A stretch of 64,000 bases of DNA. Source: Catenaria anguillulae PL171. Lineage: Eukaryota > Blastocladiomycota > Blastocladiomycetes > Blastocladiales > Catenariaceae. Positions 48,519 through 60,885 of the stretch are shown here, piece by piece. The position numbers were made by a program, and so were the translations under genes. The stretch is from positions 1-64,000 of the forward strand of contig MCFL01000119.1 in the NCBI GenBank assembly GCA_002102555.1, read 5' to 3'. Under the pieces are notes generated by a model. The model made no database searches. It was not told where the DNA came from and worked only from the letters and a program-made list of their open reading frames with translations. Positions within the stretch are counted from its first letter, which is position 1, and each line of letters begins with the position of its first letter.

Positions 48519-50751
48519 ATGTCCCAATCGACCCTCTTTCAATGCTCGGCGGAGAAGAAGTGCCCTGACAACCTCTGCTGCGGCAAAGACGGATTGTACG
48601 TTGGCCCATCATGGCGCACTCTCACCTGTTGTTCCCACACCTACTTTAACCCCTCGGCATCATCTCATGTTCGATTGCCTCACTCCACAGCTGCTCCACC
48701 GCCGCCGATGCCTGCGACGCCAAAAACGGGTGCCAGCACAACTGCAAAGACATTCCCGATCCGCGCCAATGCAAGGACTTCAAGTCTGCGCTGTTCCCAA
48801 ACATGCAGCAGACAAAGACCAAGCCCATGTTTGCCGTGTCTCGCGCCGTTCCCGCCATGCGCCCGCCTCCCGGATCGACGGCAGCAAACTGCACTGATCC
48901 ACCGCAGGTTGATTACCCGTTGCAGCCGTGTGATTTGGTCGAAGCGATGGGTGGACCCGAAGTGTGCAAGTATTGTACGTTACCACTCAAACATGGATTC
49001 AGATCCTTGTCGAAAAAGAAATTGTGATCTGACTGGCAGCCACCATAGGTCTGTACTACTATGACCGCATACGCGAAGCCGTCGAGTCGTATGACATGGT
49101 TGCCCTAGGGCAAGCATCATGCGACGCGACTGAACGCAAGGGCTCGCCGCGTCTTGCCGCCTTTCTCGCCCAAGTCCGCCACGAAACCAATGCGCTGTCG
49201 ACCATGTTCCAAAAGCTCGACAATGGCGCCGGTGCCATCCACATGATCCCTGCGCATTTCGAGTTTGTCGCTGCGGGCATTCCGCGCCTCAAGAAGGCCA
49301 TTGACCAGATCTTACCCGGTCTTGAATGGAAATCGGCCATGACGGATGCGGCTTTGCAAAGGATCGTTGGCCTCATTGTGTCGTACCCAGAACACACGTT
49401 TCTGACGGCCGGTTGGTGGGTCACGTCCGGCGCGGCCAAGCGCCTCAATCCAGACTGCGGCGACTTGAGGGTTGCGGCGGATTTGGGCCGTGGGAATGGC
49501 ACGTCGGATGCCGAGGCGTCTGGGTTCTACAAGGTGAGCAGGTGCATTTACGGTTCAGTCACAAACGACCCCGGTTTGGGCCAGCGTTTGGAGTATTACG
49601 AGCGAGCCACCAAAGTGACCGAGTTGTTTACGCCCGTAGCCGCCAATACCCCACTGAGTCCGCCGACAGAGACACCAACGGATGACGGATTAGGCGCCCA
49701 GCCCGAGAACCCCGGTTTCTTTTCCGGACCGGTTGCGTTTGTGGGATCGTTTGCGGGGGTCTTGGTCGGATTGATGGCCATCTTTCTTGTTTATGACCGA
49801 TGCGTTCGGCGCCGGCGGGTTGGGGCAGCAAAAGCCAGCAAGAGCGACAACGCGCATCCCGACCAAAGCTCCAACGAATCGGGCAGCGAGCGGGCGGCCC
49901 TTACGCCCAAGAACGATGCTCATGCGAGGGATGTGGAACTGGGTGTTGGTTGGAGGTCATCCACCCCTGGAATGCGCCCGCGCTCCGACTCGGGTACCAT
50001 GTACATTATCGAACACGTTGACGACGACGACGACGACGACGGCCAACGTCGGCAAGCTCGACCGACTTCGGTAGCCTCAAATTACTCGCGCCCGGGATCC
50101 GTGTACGGCGGGCATGCTGGCCGCTCGACCTCACCGCACCCAAAACGCGTCTCGTCGGCGGCGTCCATTCACTCCATGTCGTTCCAATTGCAAATGCAAG
50201 CGGCAGCTGCTGCGGAGCAAAATCGACGCATGTCCATGATGTCGGTTCACAGCGGCCATGGCCCGCAACAGCTCATTCGGTCATCGTCAAACCAGTCCGT
50301 CGTCATGATGCATCCGGCTGTCATGTACACGCATCAGCAACCCGGCGCCCATACCGTTCGACCGTCAACGGCGCCCGCTCAAGCCTCGCAACCGGCACCG
50401 AGGGCGAGTATCATGTCAATGGATTCGGTTATGGGATACCACGTTGCCATGGTTCCCCAGCAGCAACCAATCGTTCCCATCATGGTCATGGACCCGCTGC
50501 CCGCTCCTCTACCCGCAGCCGATCCGTCACTGTCGAGCGCCTATGCCTTGTACCACCAAGCAGCCAGCTCTGCACCTCAGATTGCGCCAATGCAATTTGG
50601 ATACTATCATCAACCCCAGCAACAAGTTTCGTTTGAACTTGGCAGTGGGTCTGGCTCGTCCGAGGATCCCACGTCATCAGATACGGTTTCCGGTCCAGGC
50701 AGCAGCAATGGGGCCCGCCCGGTGAGTCGTCATTCGCATCACTTGAGTTGA
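48519..50751 (+). CDS. CBM18 chitin-binding, lysozyme-like single-pass membrane protein
   Basis: Exons 48519-48595, 48691-48974 and 49049-50751 give 687 residues. A hevein-type chitin-binding module (CBM18) spans residues 9-45, split by intron 1: CSAEKKCPDNLCCGKDGFC, then ACDAKNGCQHNC. A Cys-bearing linker leads to a lysozyme-like domain resembling GH19-type chitinases, with FLAQVRHETNALSTMFQKLD (Glu about 166 as candidate acid) and GAGAIHMIPAHF, up to about residue 300. A hydrophobic segment, FVGSFAGVLVGLMAIFLVYD (about 347-370), is followed by a basic CVRRRR stop-transfer and a 310-residue tail rich in Ser, Met, His and Gln with seven Asp in a row. No signal peptide is present at the only clear ATG, which is odd for a disulphide-rich, wall-facing protein. 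A missed 5' exon is possible. Confidence 0.8.
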
Positions 50752-52518
50752 TTTCTTTGTCGCATGGCTGTTTCACAAAGAACACTCAAGAATGACTCCT
50801 CCTCATCATCATCGTCATCATCTCAGCTTCAGCTTTGCTGTGGTTGCATTTCACTTGCACTTCAAACCCCATCCATCCGACCTTTCTTTTCCCCCGCTCA
50901 ATACTTTCAATCCATAGCTCGACAATCTCAAAAACATTTGTGTGTGCATCTATCCCCTCGATAACCCATCCCTCATTTTCTTTTGTGTTTTCATTTGCTA
51001 TGACTTTTTTCGACCGTCTTCTCGATTTGACATTTTTCACACTGGCTTCCTGACTCTAATACACTTTTGACTTGCACTTGTCCATCGAAAGAGATTGATC
51101 CCAATCGCTTCTGCAGAAGGAAGATGCGAAGTGCCTCCGTCTTTCAGTGTGTGTGTCCAGTCAATCCTCGGACATCTGTGTCTTGCCATAATCAAAGTAC
51201 AGCCTTTGGCAGCGGGAGAGATGGATGCCCCAAGACAGTGACGAAGCAAAGGAACCAAGGCTGATCGACTCCAGCAACGCCAGGATTGACAGAACAATCA
51301 TGCCACAAATTGCCCTCGATTAACCAGGTATGTCCTCGGTTAACTCGGGGAAAACATTTCCGCGACCCTTGACGCTGCTAGAAAGCCGCACTATCCCTTT
51401 AGTTAGAATCCCGCTTGACTCGTGTTCCTTCGTCAGGAACCTGAAGCGGTGTCTCACATGACCTTTGATCAACGAGCCAAAGTCTTGTTCACCGGCCATT
51501 CAACCACTCGAACATATATCCTTGGCAAATCTGATTGCCCAAGACGGCGACCACGTCCAGACACGCTGCCAGACACGGATGTCGGCAGGTATTGTATCTG
51601 CGGCGTCTGATTGTTGCGTGCCACAATGACAGCATCTTCTTTCCATGAGCTTGAGCGTTGAATACGCCAGGGTAATCGAATGAGCCGATCCAAGAACAGC
51701 TTAAGGGGAGAGGTTGTGGGCCGCGTATGGACATGGGCCAAGGCAGGTGGTTCCTCTACTCGGCCCGTTGCAGTGTCGCAATAGCGTCACTAGAATGCTC
51801 CACACGTTTTCTGGGAACCGATTGGCTGATTGACATCGTGCAGAAAGTTTGGAGGTAGCGCGACAATATCCTGCCCTTGGCTGGCAAGCTCGACAGAGAC
51901 GATGATGGGACCGGCGGGCAATGCGAACGTGAATGCAGTCATGAATACAGCCTATGGTTTAGGCGAGGGTCATGAGCAAAGTGCTTCAGTTGGATAAACA
52001 GCTTACATTCTGCCACCGAATCAACAACTCTGGCAAAACCGCCAGCCTGTCTGCAGATGTATTTTGCATACAACAGATCTGCCTGGCTCTTGGCAAGTGA
52101 GGAGAGGATTGTGCAAGCCAGACTCGGGGACCGTGTCATGTCTGTTGCCCTTGTGCTTTAAGCAGCTGTAATGTGGTATTGCTTCGTTGAAGCGATTGAG
52201 ATGCCAGTGACCTGCTACATCGCTCCTGGCTACGTGCACCAGTGGCTGGCACAAAACCCAAGCTCTGCCCGCAGCATGTCCGCCAAATGATTGCAACTCG
52301 CTGATGAATTGCTGCGGTCCAGCTTCACATGCATTTCATAGCTCACGAAAGCGTTCCCGATTTGCGCACCTCGTGGGCATTAGCGCATTTTCCTTGTGCA
52401 CAATCCTTTTTGGACTAGACTTGCCTCATAAGAAGAGATTGATGTGTATTCTACGAAGAGGAGTATTTACATCCCCTCAGCTAAACCATGAACATCCTCA
52501 CAAAATGTTTTCCACAAC
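50752..52518. other. Long intergenic region with diverged repeat copy
   Basis: About 1.77 kb lies between the CBM18 gene and the second ABCC gene (convergent 3' ends). It contains repeat copy B. No gene was recognised. Confidence 0.45.
51455..52080 (+). repeat. Diverged direct repeat, copy B
   Basis: This is the partner of copy A in the same orientation, about 4.03 kb downstream. Matching landmarks are GATCAACGAGCC (51467), GTTGCAGTGTCGCAA (51760), ACCGATTGGCTGATTGACAT (51817), GTGAATGCAGTCATGA (51929) and GGGTCATGA (about 51966). The two copies bracket the CBM18 gene. Confidence 0.6.
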
Positions 52519-55500
52519 TCACTGGAACCGCCTGGCTTCCCAAGCATCCCTGGCCGTTTCCCGCAACTGCTCGGCCGTCTCCACATCCAACTGTTCGACC
52601 ATTGCGGCAAACCTGGGCCCTTTGCCCATTGAGAGCAGCTCGTGTGGATGCCCTTGCTCAATCACACGGCCAGCATCGACCACCAAGATACGATCGTAAT
52701 CTACGACGGTCGCCAACCTATGCGCCACCGTCAGCACGAGCGTATCGGGTGCAACCTGCGTCTTGAGCGCATGCTGCACCACCTCGTCGCTGCGTACGTC
52801 AATGTTTGCCGTTGCTTCATCGCAAACGAGCACTTTGGCATTGCGAAGCAGGGCACGAGCCAAGCACAGCAGTTGTCGATGACCCGTCGAGTAGTTTTGC
52901 CCGCCATAGTCAACCGTGGAATCCAGCTTGCCGTCCAGTGACTCGACAATCGCCTTGAGCTCGACGCGTTCCAGGGCGTGCCAAAGCTCCGTGTCCGTGT
53001 ACGAGTTTGTCGGATCCAGGTTGGCGCGCAATGTGCCCCGGAACAGTACGGGCAGTTGTGGGATCAATGCCAGCTGTTTCCGGAGCTCTTCAAGCGTCAG
53101 CGTGGAGGTCGGGTGGCCGTCCAAGTACAGCTCGCCCGTGAACGGATGCAAACGGAACAGGGCATTAATAAAACTGGATTTTCCTGCGCCTGTGCGACCC
53201 ACTATACCAATGCGCTCGCCAGACCGGAAATGCAAGTTCCAGTGATCAATCACGAGCGGGCCGTCGTCGCGGTAGCGCATAGCCAAGTCCTTGGCAACCA
53301 CATGGCTCGATCTGGGCCAGCCCTTGGGCGGCGGCAGTGCCGGGCGAGTTGGGTCGGGCGCAATCATGGTTTCGACGGGTGCATCGCAGTACACAAACAT
53401 GCGCTCCACCGACACAAAGATCATTTCGATTTCCACGCTCATGCGCACGGCAAACTGCATCATGCGCGCCATTTGCTGCGCGTATGTCAGGGCAAGACCG
53501 GCGCTGATTGGATTGAGGGACGAGTTGTACGAAATCATGACCGACGCAACTGCGGAAACACCGATAAATAGGGTAAGGAGCAAGTCTGAGCGCAGGGCAA
53601 ACCACCGAGTGCATCCAAACATGTGAATGGTGACGCGAGCGTTGCGGTCGACGGAGTGCAAAAACTTTGGGTAGAATGCATCTTGGGTTTGCAGGGCACG
53701 AATCACGGTGAGTCCTTCCAGCGATTCAGAAAGGTCTGCATAGACAGGTGTACGAGTTTGCGCTTCGAGACGTTTGAGGCGGCGCTGGGCGGCAATGTAC
53801 TGGGCGCGGAGCGAAAAGAAGACGACGATAAGGATTGGAACCATGAATGAGACGGCGGGCAAGACGACAACGACGGCAATGATGGAGCCCAAGACGACAA
53901 AGGCCAGCTGGATCATGTCAAACATCATGCTGGGAAGCTTTTCGTCCACGTCAGACTGATCCTTGGCAAAAACGTTGATCATTCGGCCTTGAAAATGAAC
54001 GCAATCAATGTGAGACACAACGTTGCAAAGAGTTGGAAGACGGAGACAGGCATGACACCGAGAGGAGCAACATACCAGTTGGCTGCTCAATCAACCATGA
54101 CATTGGCGCATGGACCACCCGCTTCAGCATGAGGTCACTGGTCACCTTGCTGCAGTGGAGGAGCAGGTCAAATACCACCTGCGCTCGAACCAAACCAACC
54201 ACGATTGCGCTCAATGTCAACCCGAGTACCAGCGACATATCCGTCTTTGAAGTGAGCTGGAACTCGGACGAGCCCTTTGCCCAGTTGGCCAGGAACCAGT
54301 CGGATAGGATGGAAAGTACTTGGCCAATGACCATCAGGAACAGGCACACCATGATCATAAATGGCGTCGTTGGATCCAGCAAGAAGCGTCTAAAAACTGG
54401 CCACTTTATATCGCCAGACGACGATGAATCCTTGGCCTTGTCCACTTTACCCCCTGTCGCCTTGGCGTCAGCCGACAACTCGCCACTCGAAGCAGTGGAT
54501 AAACCCTTGCCTCGAAACACTGGACTCGCCGTGACTTCCTTGGACGAGATTCGCGGCGGCGTGCGCGGCGACGATGCCACCAGACCCAGCCGACCGTTGC
54601 TCGCTTTGCAAATACTTGTTTTCCCACACACGCAAATACCGATTCCAGTCGGTTGGCTCCCCGTCCTGGCCATGGACTAGCGTGTTCCATGACATTGGAC
54701 CCGAGCCTGCCCGCCCTCGATTGTAATTACTGCGTCGCACTGTCGTGCAAAGGAGAGGTGGTGTGTCACGAGCACACGGGTAATGCCATGCAGTGCCGAA
54801 ATCGCCTCAAACAAGCGATGCGCGACTCGAGGGTCGACGGCAGACAGTGGATCGTCCAGCAAAAGCACTGGCGTGCCGAGCGTATACGGCCCTGGCAAGT
54901 CCAACGCGGGCCTTTTGACCGCCAGATAGCTGTGACCCACGCTCACCCACGGGCGTGTCGAGCCCCTGCGGCCACGCCTCAATATCGGCGTCCAACTCGC
55001 ACATGCATGTCACTTGTGCCAGCCAGTACCTGTCGAGCTGTCGACCATGCAAGATATTGTCCAATACCGTGCCCGACATGAGCACTGGGTTTTGCGGTGC
55101 GTAGCCGATGAGTGTGTCCAGGGCACAGGCTTGCGTGATGGAGTCGCCGCTCAGCGGTAAACTGGGCATTTCGTTCATGATGGCACTGAGCAACGACGAC
55201 TTGCCGCTGCCGACAGGGCCAGTGACTGCGACAAGCGACCCGGCTTGGATCTTGAGGTTGGAAATCGACAGCTCAAAACCCTTGACGTCCGCGATCGCCC
55301 GGCCATTGGTCGCAGCAGCACCACCAGCGCCCTTTGCATCCGCCTTGCAATAATTGACGGGCCAGTGGAACAGAACATCCTTCAAGTGCAGCGTAGGCGC
55401 CTTGAGGACTTGCGTGTAATCGTGACGCGGGTGCACGCAATTCATCTCTGGCTGCTGCAAAAAATGTGGAAATGCGCTCAAACGATACCGACATCTCCGT

Positions 55501-56754
55501 GGCGGCTTTGATGGCCTTGGGCAAGATGTCACCAACCGTAAGCCGAAGCATGCCGTAGACGGCCATGGATACAAAAGAACCGGGACGCGGTCACGGTGAT
55601 ACCAACGAGGTAGCACGTGCCAAATGTAATGATGGAGATGAGGAGCGGGAACGCAAAAAAGGATGACTCGAGATAAGCGTCGACCTGGGCTGATCGGCGC
55701 AGCTCCTTGAGCTCATTGGGCGCGGAGTTGGTTGACTTGGTTGGTGAACAGCTCTTGCCACGAATTTCTAGAGAAACGCACAGTGTGTGCTTGTCAGGAT
55801 GGCTGAATCACGTTGGCTGTGATTGCGGGGATGAGTGGAAGGAAACGTACACTTTGACGACAATGATCCCTTGAACCAAGTCCGTAATGAGCCTCACTCG
55901 ACTATCGCGCCATTGGACGGTAGCCCGGCGGAATTTGGTGTACAACTTGCCGCACCACCATTGCTGAAGCAACAGGACGACCACGACGGCGAACGCAAGC
56001 AATCCTGGCCATCCAAGTTCATGGTACAGGATGGTCGCATATGTTGCAATTTCCACGGGCACGAGCCAAAAGTTATGCGAGTATAAGCACAGCGGGTCCA
56101 AAGGAGCCACATCCGTTGATACGATGCTGATGGCCACCTCGGACGACACGGTGTGCGTCGCCAGTCGCAATGATTTGCAGTAAACGAGGCCCGCAATTGC
56201 TGAGCGCATGCGCATGCCCATCCGTTGGAGAATGAAGCGGGAATGATGACGCAAGAAAGCATGAATGGCGGTCGCGCACGCAAGGGTCACAGCCAACATA
56301 ATACCATAGCGGAACTGTGGGTCCGAGTTGAGTGGAAAAATGATTTTGGCCACTTGGCTTTGAGGTTTCTTTTCCATGGTAGAAAAGAAATTGACCAGCG
56401 TTCCCTACAGATTATCGTCCTTAGTGTTGGGACTATGACAACCAACGCAGAAAATGAAAGATTGACTGGTTCGTACGAGCAAAAGCGCCTGGGCAATCTT
56501 GACAATCACCTCACCGATTCCCATGAGCCCAGTGACGAGAATCGGGCCTGCGTGCACGCGCATGAGCACAAGCCATAGCCGCGGCCGGCGACCGCATGCC
56601 TTTTGGTTTGCGCATTCCTTGTTCACTCTGCTTGAAGCGAACGGGTGAGCATCCACGTCACATCAGATGGGTCGAGCGGGTGCAGGTCCGGCTCGTCAAA
56701 CGACTCGCCCCGCGCAATGAGCGGGTTGAGCCATGAGAAGAGCAGGCGAGACAT
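52519..56754 (-). CDS. Second ABCC-type transporter, about seven frameshifts (pseudogene or indel errors)
   Basis: This is a shorter ABCC exporter without TMD0, reconstructed at roughly 1330 residues. The start at 56754 reads MSRLLFSWLNPLIARGESFD; an upstream exon near 56890 is possible. TMD1 continues with LRHHSRFILQRMGMRMRSAI and ends ITDLVQGIIVVKVNSWQELF across an intron. NBD1 has Walker A GPVGSGKSS and signature [17 protein letters not shown], then VLLLDDPLSAVD in another frame. TMD2 includes the split motif APMSWLIEQPTGRMINVFAK. NBD2 has Walker A GRTGAGKSS, a degenerate signature YSTGHRQLLCLARALLR and VLVCDEATANID. Single-base shifts are needed near 56625, 55719, 55575, 55461, 54875, 54685 and 54606, most at homopolymers of 2-6 bases. 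Motifs between shifts are intact, which favours sequence error or very recent inactivation. Confidence 0.8.
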
Positions 56755-56950
56755 GGCGAATGCTCCAAGTTCTTGTGATCGGTTGGAGTATTGCATAATC
56801 TATTCGTTGCGATAACGATTACGCCCTCACCTTGGAGAGCCAAAGCACAACTCGCCAGACGCGTCAGTCACAATCCAGAAAGATGGCTCAGTCATTCAAC
56901 TTGAATGGCCATTGAAAAACATGAGATTTGTTTACAGATAGCTCAAACCT
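56755..56950. other. Short gap between MIOS and second ABCC
   Basis: These 196 bases separate two minus-strand genes. An ATG near 56911 opens a short frame (MTEPSFWIVTDASGEL) ending at a GTGAGG donor, which could be an extra first exon of the ABCC gene, but its phase does not match the next exon. Confidence 0.35.
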
Positions 56951-59900
56951 TCAAAGTAACACACACTTGCAATCACAATCGGCGACCGGGCACCTCGTAT
57001 GCCTCTCAAACCATGCCAAAATGTGCCCCGCGTGCCCGCCATGCCTGCACGTCTGGCACCAAGTGAACCACGAATCAAAGCCCGAAAGCGACGCGCCGCT
57101 CATGGACCCAGTCAGCGGTGTCATGGGCGACACGGCGGGCGATGGGCTCATGGGCATGGTCAGGTGCGGCGAGGTGCCCTGGCCGGAAGCGGACTGGTGG
57201 CTCGACCGCCGCTGTTCGATCGGAGCGCCCATAGTGAGGAGGCATAAGGAGCACCGCGGGAGGGATTTCCGGCAGTTGGGGCAGGCGTTGGTCTATTGAT
57301 CAAAAGAGGCATCAGGTGAGTACAAATCCAGACGGTAAGTTCTTCCACAGATGGAGCAGGACAGACCTTCTGCTTGGGCATTGACCCTAACGCCGCGGCA
57401 TTCAGGGCAACCCGACGCCCTTCGCGATCCTTGATGCCGGGCAAAAAGACACTTTGCGAAATGCTCTGATTGCAGAAATTGCACCGGGCGTGGACTTGTG
57501 GCGCAATGTCAACATTTTCAGGGCCAGAGACTCGAGCAAGAGCAATGTCGAGGTGGGCACGAACGAAAAACAACTGCTGGTGATCCAAGAAATCACGATA
57601 CTAGCAAAAACGGAAACCCAGACATTGAATGAGTCGATGAGTAACAATGGTGTTTGCGCAACAATGCGACTGCGACGAACCTCATCAACCCACATCATGA
57701 CCCTGGTATCCTTGAACCTCCTTGGCACAGCAAACGACATGGCCAGCGCGGCCGTCTGCACGTCTGCCGTCATGTCCACATACCGCTGGAGCAGTTCGAC
57801 ACCCTCGGGCGAGCAGCCCGTCATCAAGATCCCGTGCAAGTCGCCGTCGTACACGGCCTGTTCTGTCACGCGCTCGACATAGTCGAGCAGCTCGGCGTCG
57901 GGAAAGTACCGGAGGGCGACGAGGAGCCTTTCATGCATTTCAAGGGTCTCAAACACAACCGTGGTCCAATCGTTGGTCGAAAAGTAGGTGAACATGGTGC
58001 GCAGTTCCGGGCGGGTGAGTTCTTGTGACAAGCTCCGGCAGAGGTGAATCCAGGCGGGTTGCGGCGATTCGACGTAACCGGCAAGTGCAGCCGAGACCAA
58101 GTGAAGCTTTTCATCTGTACACGAGTTTGCAGTGTCAATATGCCCCTCGGATCTCGGATGGGTACGACCGTTGCATACCTTTCGATGCCAACAAGGCTTG
58201 AATCGCCCTGGTCAAATCCGAATGCAAAAATGCCCACAAGGCCGCCTTCTCGTACTGCCCGGACCGCTCCAACCTCTGCAACTCCACCTCCAACTCGTCC
58301 CTTCCCGACCACCCACAAAAACTCAGTGCCAGCCTGCGCTGCGTGCTCGTGTACACAGTCGAAAATGCGTCTTTGGTTTGCGTCGATGCATTCGCCGTAA
58401 GCCCCTGCAACACGCGCTGCACCCCTAGCCAACTGAAATCCAAGCCGCCAATTTGGACCCGGTTCTGGGCAAGCAACCGCTCCATTCTGGCAATCCACTC
58501 CCACAAGAGCCGAAGCCCACTGTCACTGCCATCTTGCGCCGTGATGGCTTGATTCACACCCACATTCATCGAGTAACCTGACAAGGCACGGCGCTTCATG
58601 ACGGTCGTGAGATCCTCCTGCGCCGTCAAGCCCGGGAGCACATCGGGTGCCTTGAACGTGACCATGGTTCCGCCCGCAATCGCCAGGCTGGCGTTCGGAT
58701 TCCATGCGGCTTGCGGCGTATTGTACAGTGTCACGAGTTCCAAGCGGTACTCGCCCGCGACCGTGTTGAGTGCCGCGGCAGACGAAGTGACTGGCCCAGG
58801 CGGACTCGCGCCACCACCAGAATTACCTGCGTTGGAAGGGCCACCCGCGGAAGCAGTTGGGCCGGGACCGCCGCCAATCGGCCCCACACCTGCCCCCGGT
58901 CCGACGCCGCCCCCGGCTGCTGCTGCGGCCGCTACGGCCGCACTCAATGATCCTGCCACTCCAGTTCCGCCTTGCTGCTGCCCACCTTGCCCCTGCCCCG
59001 TTTGCCCGCCTCCGTACGCTGCGGGCCGCGACAGCAACACGACCTGACACGCGCCCTTGTCGGTCGGCGGTGCAAAATCAAAGGCGGCCGCCGACGTACT
59101 CCCGCAAACACGTGTCCGCAAAACGCACATGGAGTCGCCGCTGCCCAAGCCCACGGATCCAGCGCCACCGCCACCACCGGCGGCAGCACCCCGACTCCCC
59201 AGATCCGAGCCCGTGTCAGCCAGAGGCACCAGTGGCGTTGTGGGCGCCGGCTGATCAATGAGCTCGTACACCTTGAGGCCGGGCATGTCGCGATACACGA
59301 CGCCCAGCACACCCGCGCGATTGGGCGCAAACGCAATGTGAACGATCGACGCGGACGCGGCCCCGGCACCTGCCGCGTCCCTCGCGTCCCTGTTTGCCCC
59401 CGCACCTACCCCGGATGCGCCTTTGCCTGCATCTAAAACCGACGGCGGCGGCACCACCACCACGGGCTCGCCGACCCGTCGTACATCCCATACCTTGACC
59501 ACGCCGTCCTCTGCATAGGACGCAAACCGGTGCGCGTTGAACGGGTCGGGCGTCACGCCAAAGACGGCACGCGTCGAGTAGGCGAGCACGGGGCCAGACG
59601 CAGAGTCGACGCGCAGGTCAAACATGCGCAGGTACTTGAGGCCCATGCCCGCGACAATGTGCCGGTGGTGGTCGCGGAGCCAGGCCAGCGACGAGACGGA
59701 TTCCGATGAGCCGTACTGGTAGAGTGGCGTCGACGAGTGAGTGCGGGGCGAGGTGTTTATGGCGGTGCGGTCGGTGCGTTGGCTGCGCGGAGGACATCGT
59801 GTCATGGGATGTCAGTCGCTTGCAAGAGAAGAAATCAGGGCGGACACAAATGAAGGAACAACAACAGACCCACTGAACGAGTATCGGTTGGAATTGGTCA

Positions 59901-60885
59901 TGACAGACGACCCGGGGTACGCCGACGAGCCTGTTCACGCACACAGCATTCACAATCAGAACACCGATGAGGTTAAAGTGAATGGAGAGTGAGTACTTTG
60001 ATACAACGCCATGTCATCCACAATCCCGCTCGAGATCATCATGGACCCAAACCCTTTCGACAAACTGGCACTTGCCCCCAACCCGCTCGTGCGTCTGGGA
60101 TCTCCTCCGCTGTGATGGCGCGCATGCATCGGTGGATTCATTGCCGATGTGCCCAAACCCCTACTATCGCCCGCAAGACCGTCAATGGGCGACGATCCAT
60201 TGGACCGCGTGTGCGCCTCAATGTCCCAAATCAACAGGCAATGCTCGTTGCGCGTCTTTTCGTGGCCTGAAGCAAGCAGTGTCGGGTCGTGATGATTAAA
60301 GTCGAGCGAATGGCAGGCGCGCGGAAACCGAAGCGAGAGCTCGGCGACAATGGACGATGTAAGTGGAGCGTGCGTTGTAGCAGGTGATGAGTGCGGATGT
60401 TGGTGATGGGGATAGTTTCGATGGTGGGTCGAAGGCGTGTTTCCGGCAGCCGAGGCGAGAGGGCCAAGGCCTGAAATGTACGACATGGATCCGTCGGCGG
60501 TTGCTGTGCCGTTTGTGGCAAGCGGAGCAGACACAGACGAGGAAACACCCACTGCCCCGTCCATACTGTCGAGGACTTGAGCGGCAGACGGCAGGCGGAC
60601 GAGCGCAATTTTGCCATTGGCCAGGCCGGCAGAGACAATGTCTGGCGCAGCTGGGTCGGGCGACCAGGCAAGGCATTTCCAGTTCTGGAGAAGCGGATCC
60701 GAGAGGGACAGGACGTGGCGGAACGAGGCGGACGAGTGGTGGAAGGCGTACAGGCGCACGTCATGTGAGGCGACCAAGACGCGCGGATCATGGCTTTGCC
60801 CTTGAGTTGTCTCCTGCGTGTGCGTGTGGAGGTGATGGTGGCCATGCGGAGACCAGAGCGTGCGACGGGGGCGCGAGACGGACAT
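56951..60885 (-). CDS. MIOS: GATOR2/SEACAT subunit MIOS (Sea4)
   Basis: MIOS/Sea4 is a WD40-RING-type subunit of GATOR2/SEACAT, which controls TORC1 amino-acid signalling at the vacuole. The best phase-consistent model is exons 60005-60885, 58179-59782, 57618-58114, 57367-57576 and 56951-57292, giving about 1177 residues; human MIOS has 875. The first junction (GTATCA donor) is uncertain. WD40 sequence includes VSSLAWLRDHHRHIVAGMGL and FASYAEDGVVKVWDVRR. The alpha-solenoid has QRRLALSFCGWSGRDELE, EKAALWAFLHSDLTRAIQAL and DEKLHLVSAALAGY across intron 2. The C-terminal zinc fingers are RCNFCNQSIS, CPNCRKSLPRCSLCLLTMGAP, FTWCQTCRHGGHAGHILAWF and CPVADCDCKC, ending at the stop. Gly/Pro/Ala-rich inserts explain the extra length. 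Confidence 0.92.

Noticed and set aside
47430-52080. LTR-type retroelement formed by the two direct repeats
   Set aside because: The internal 4 kb encodes the CBM18 protein, with no reverse transcriptase or integrase, and the repeats are too diverged for a young LTR pair.
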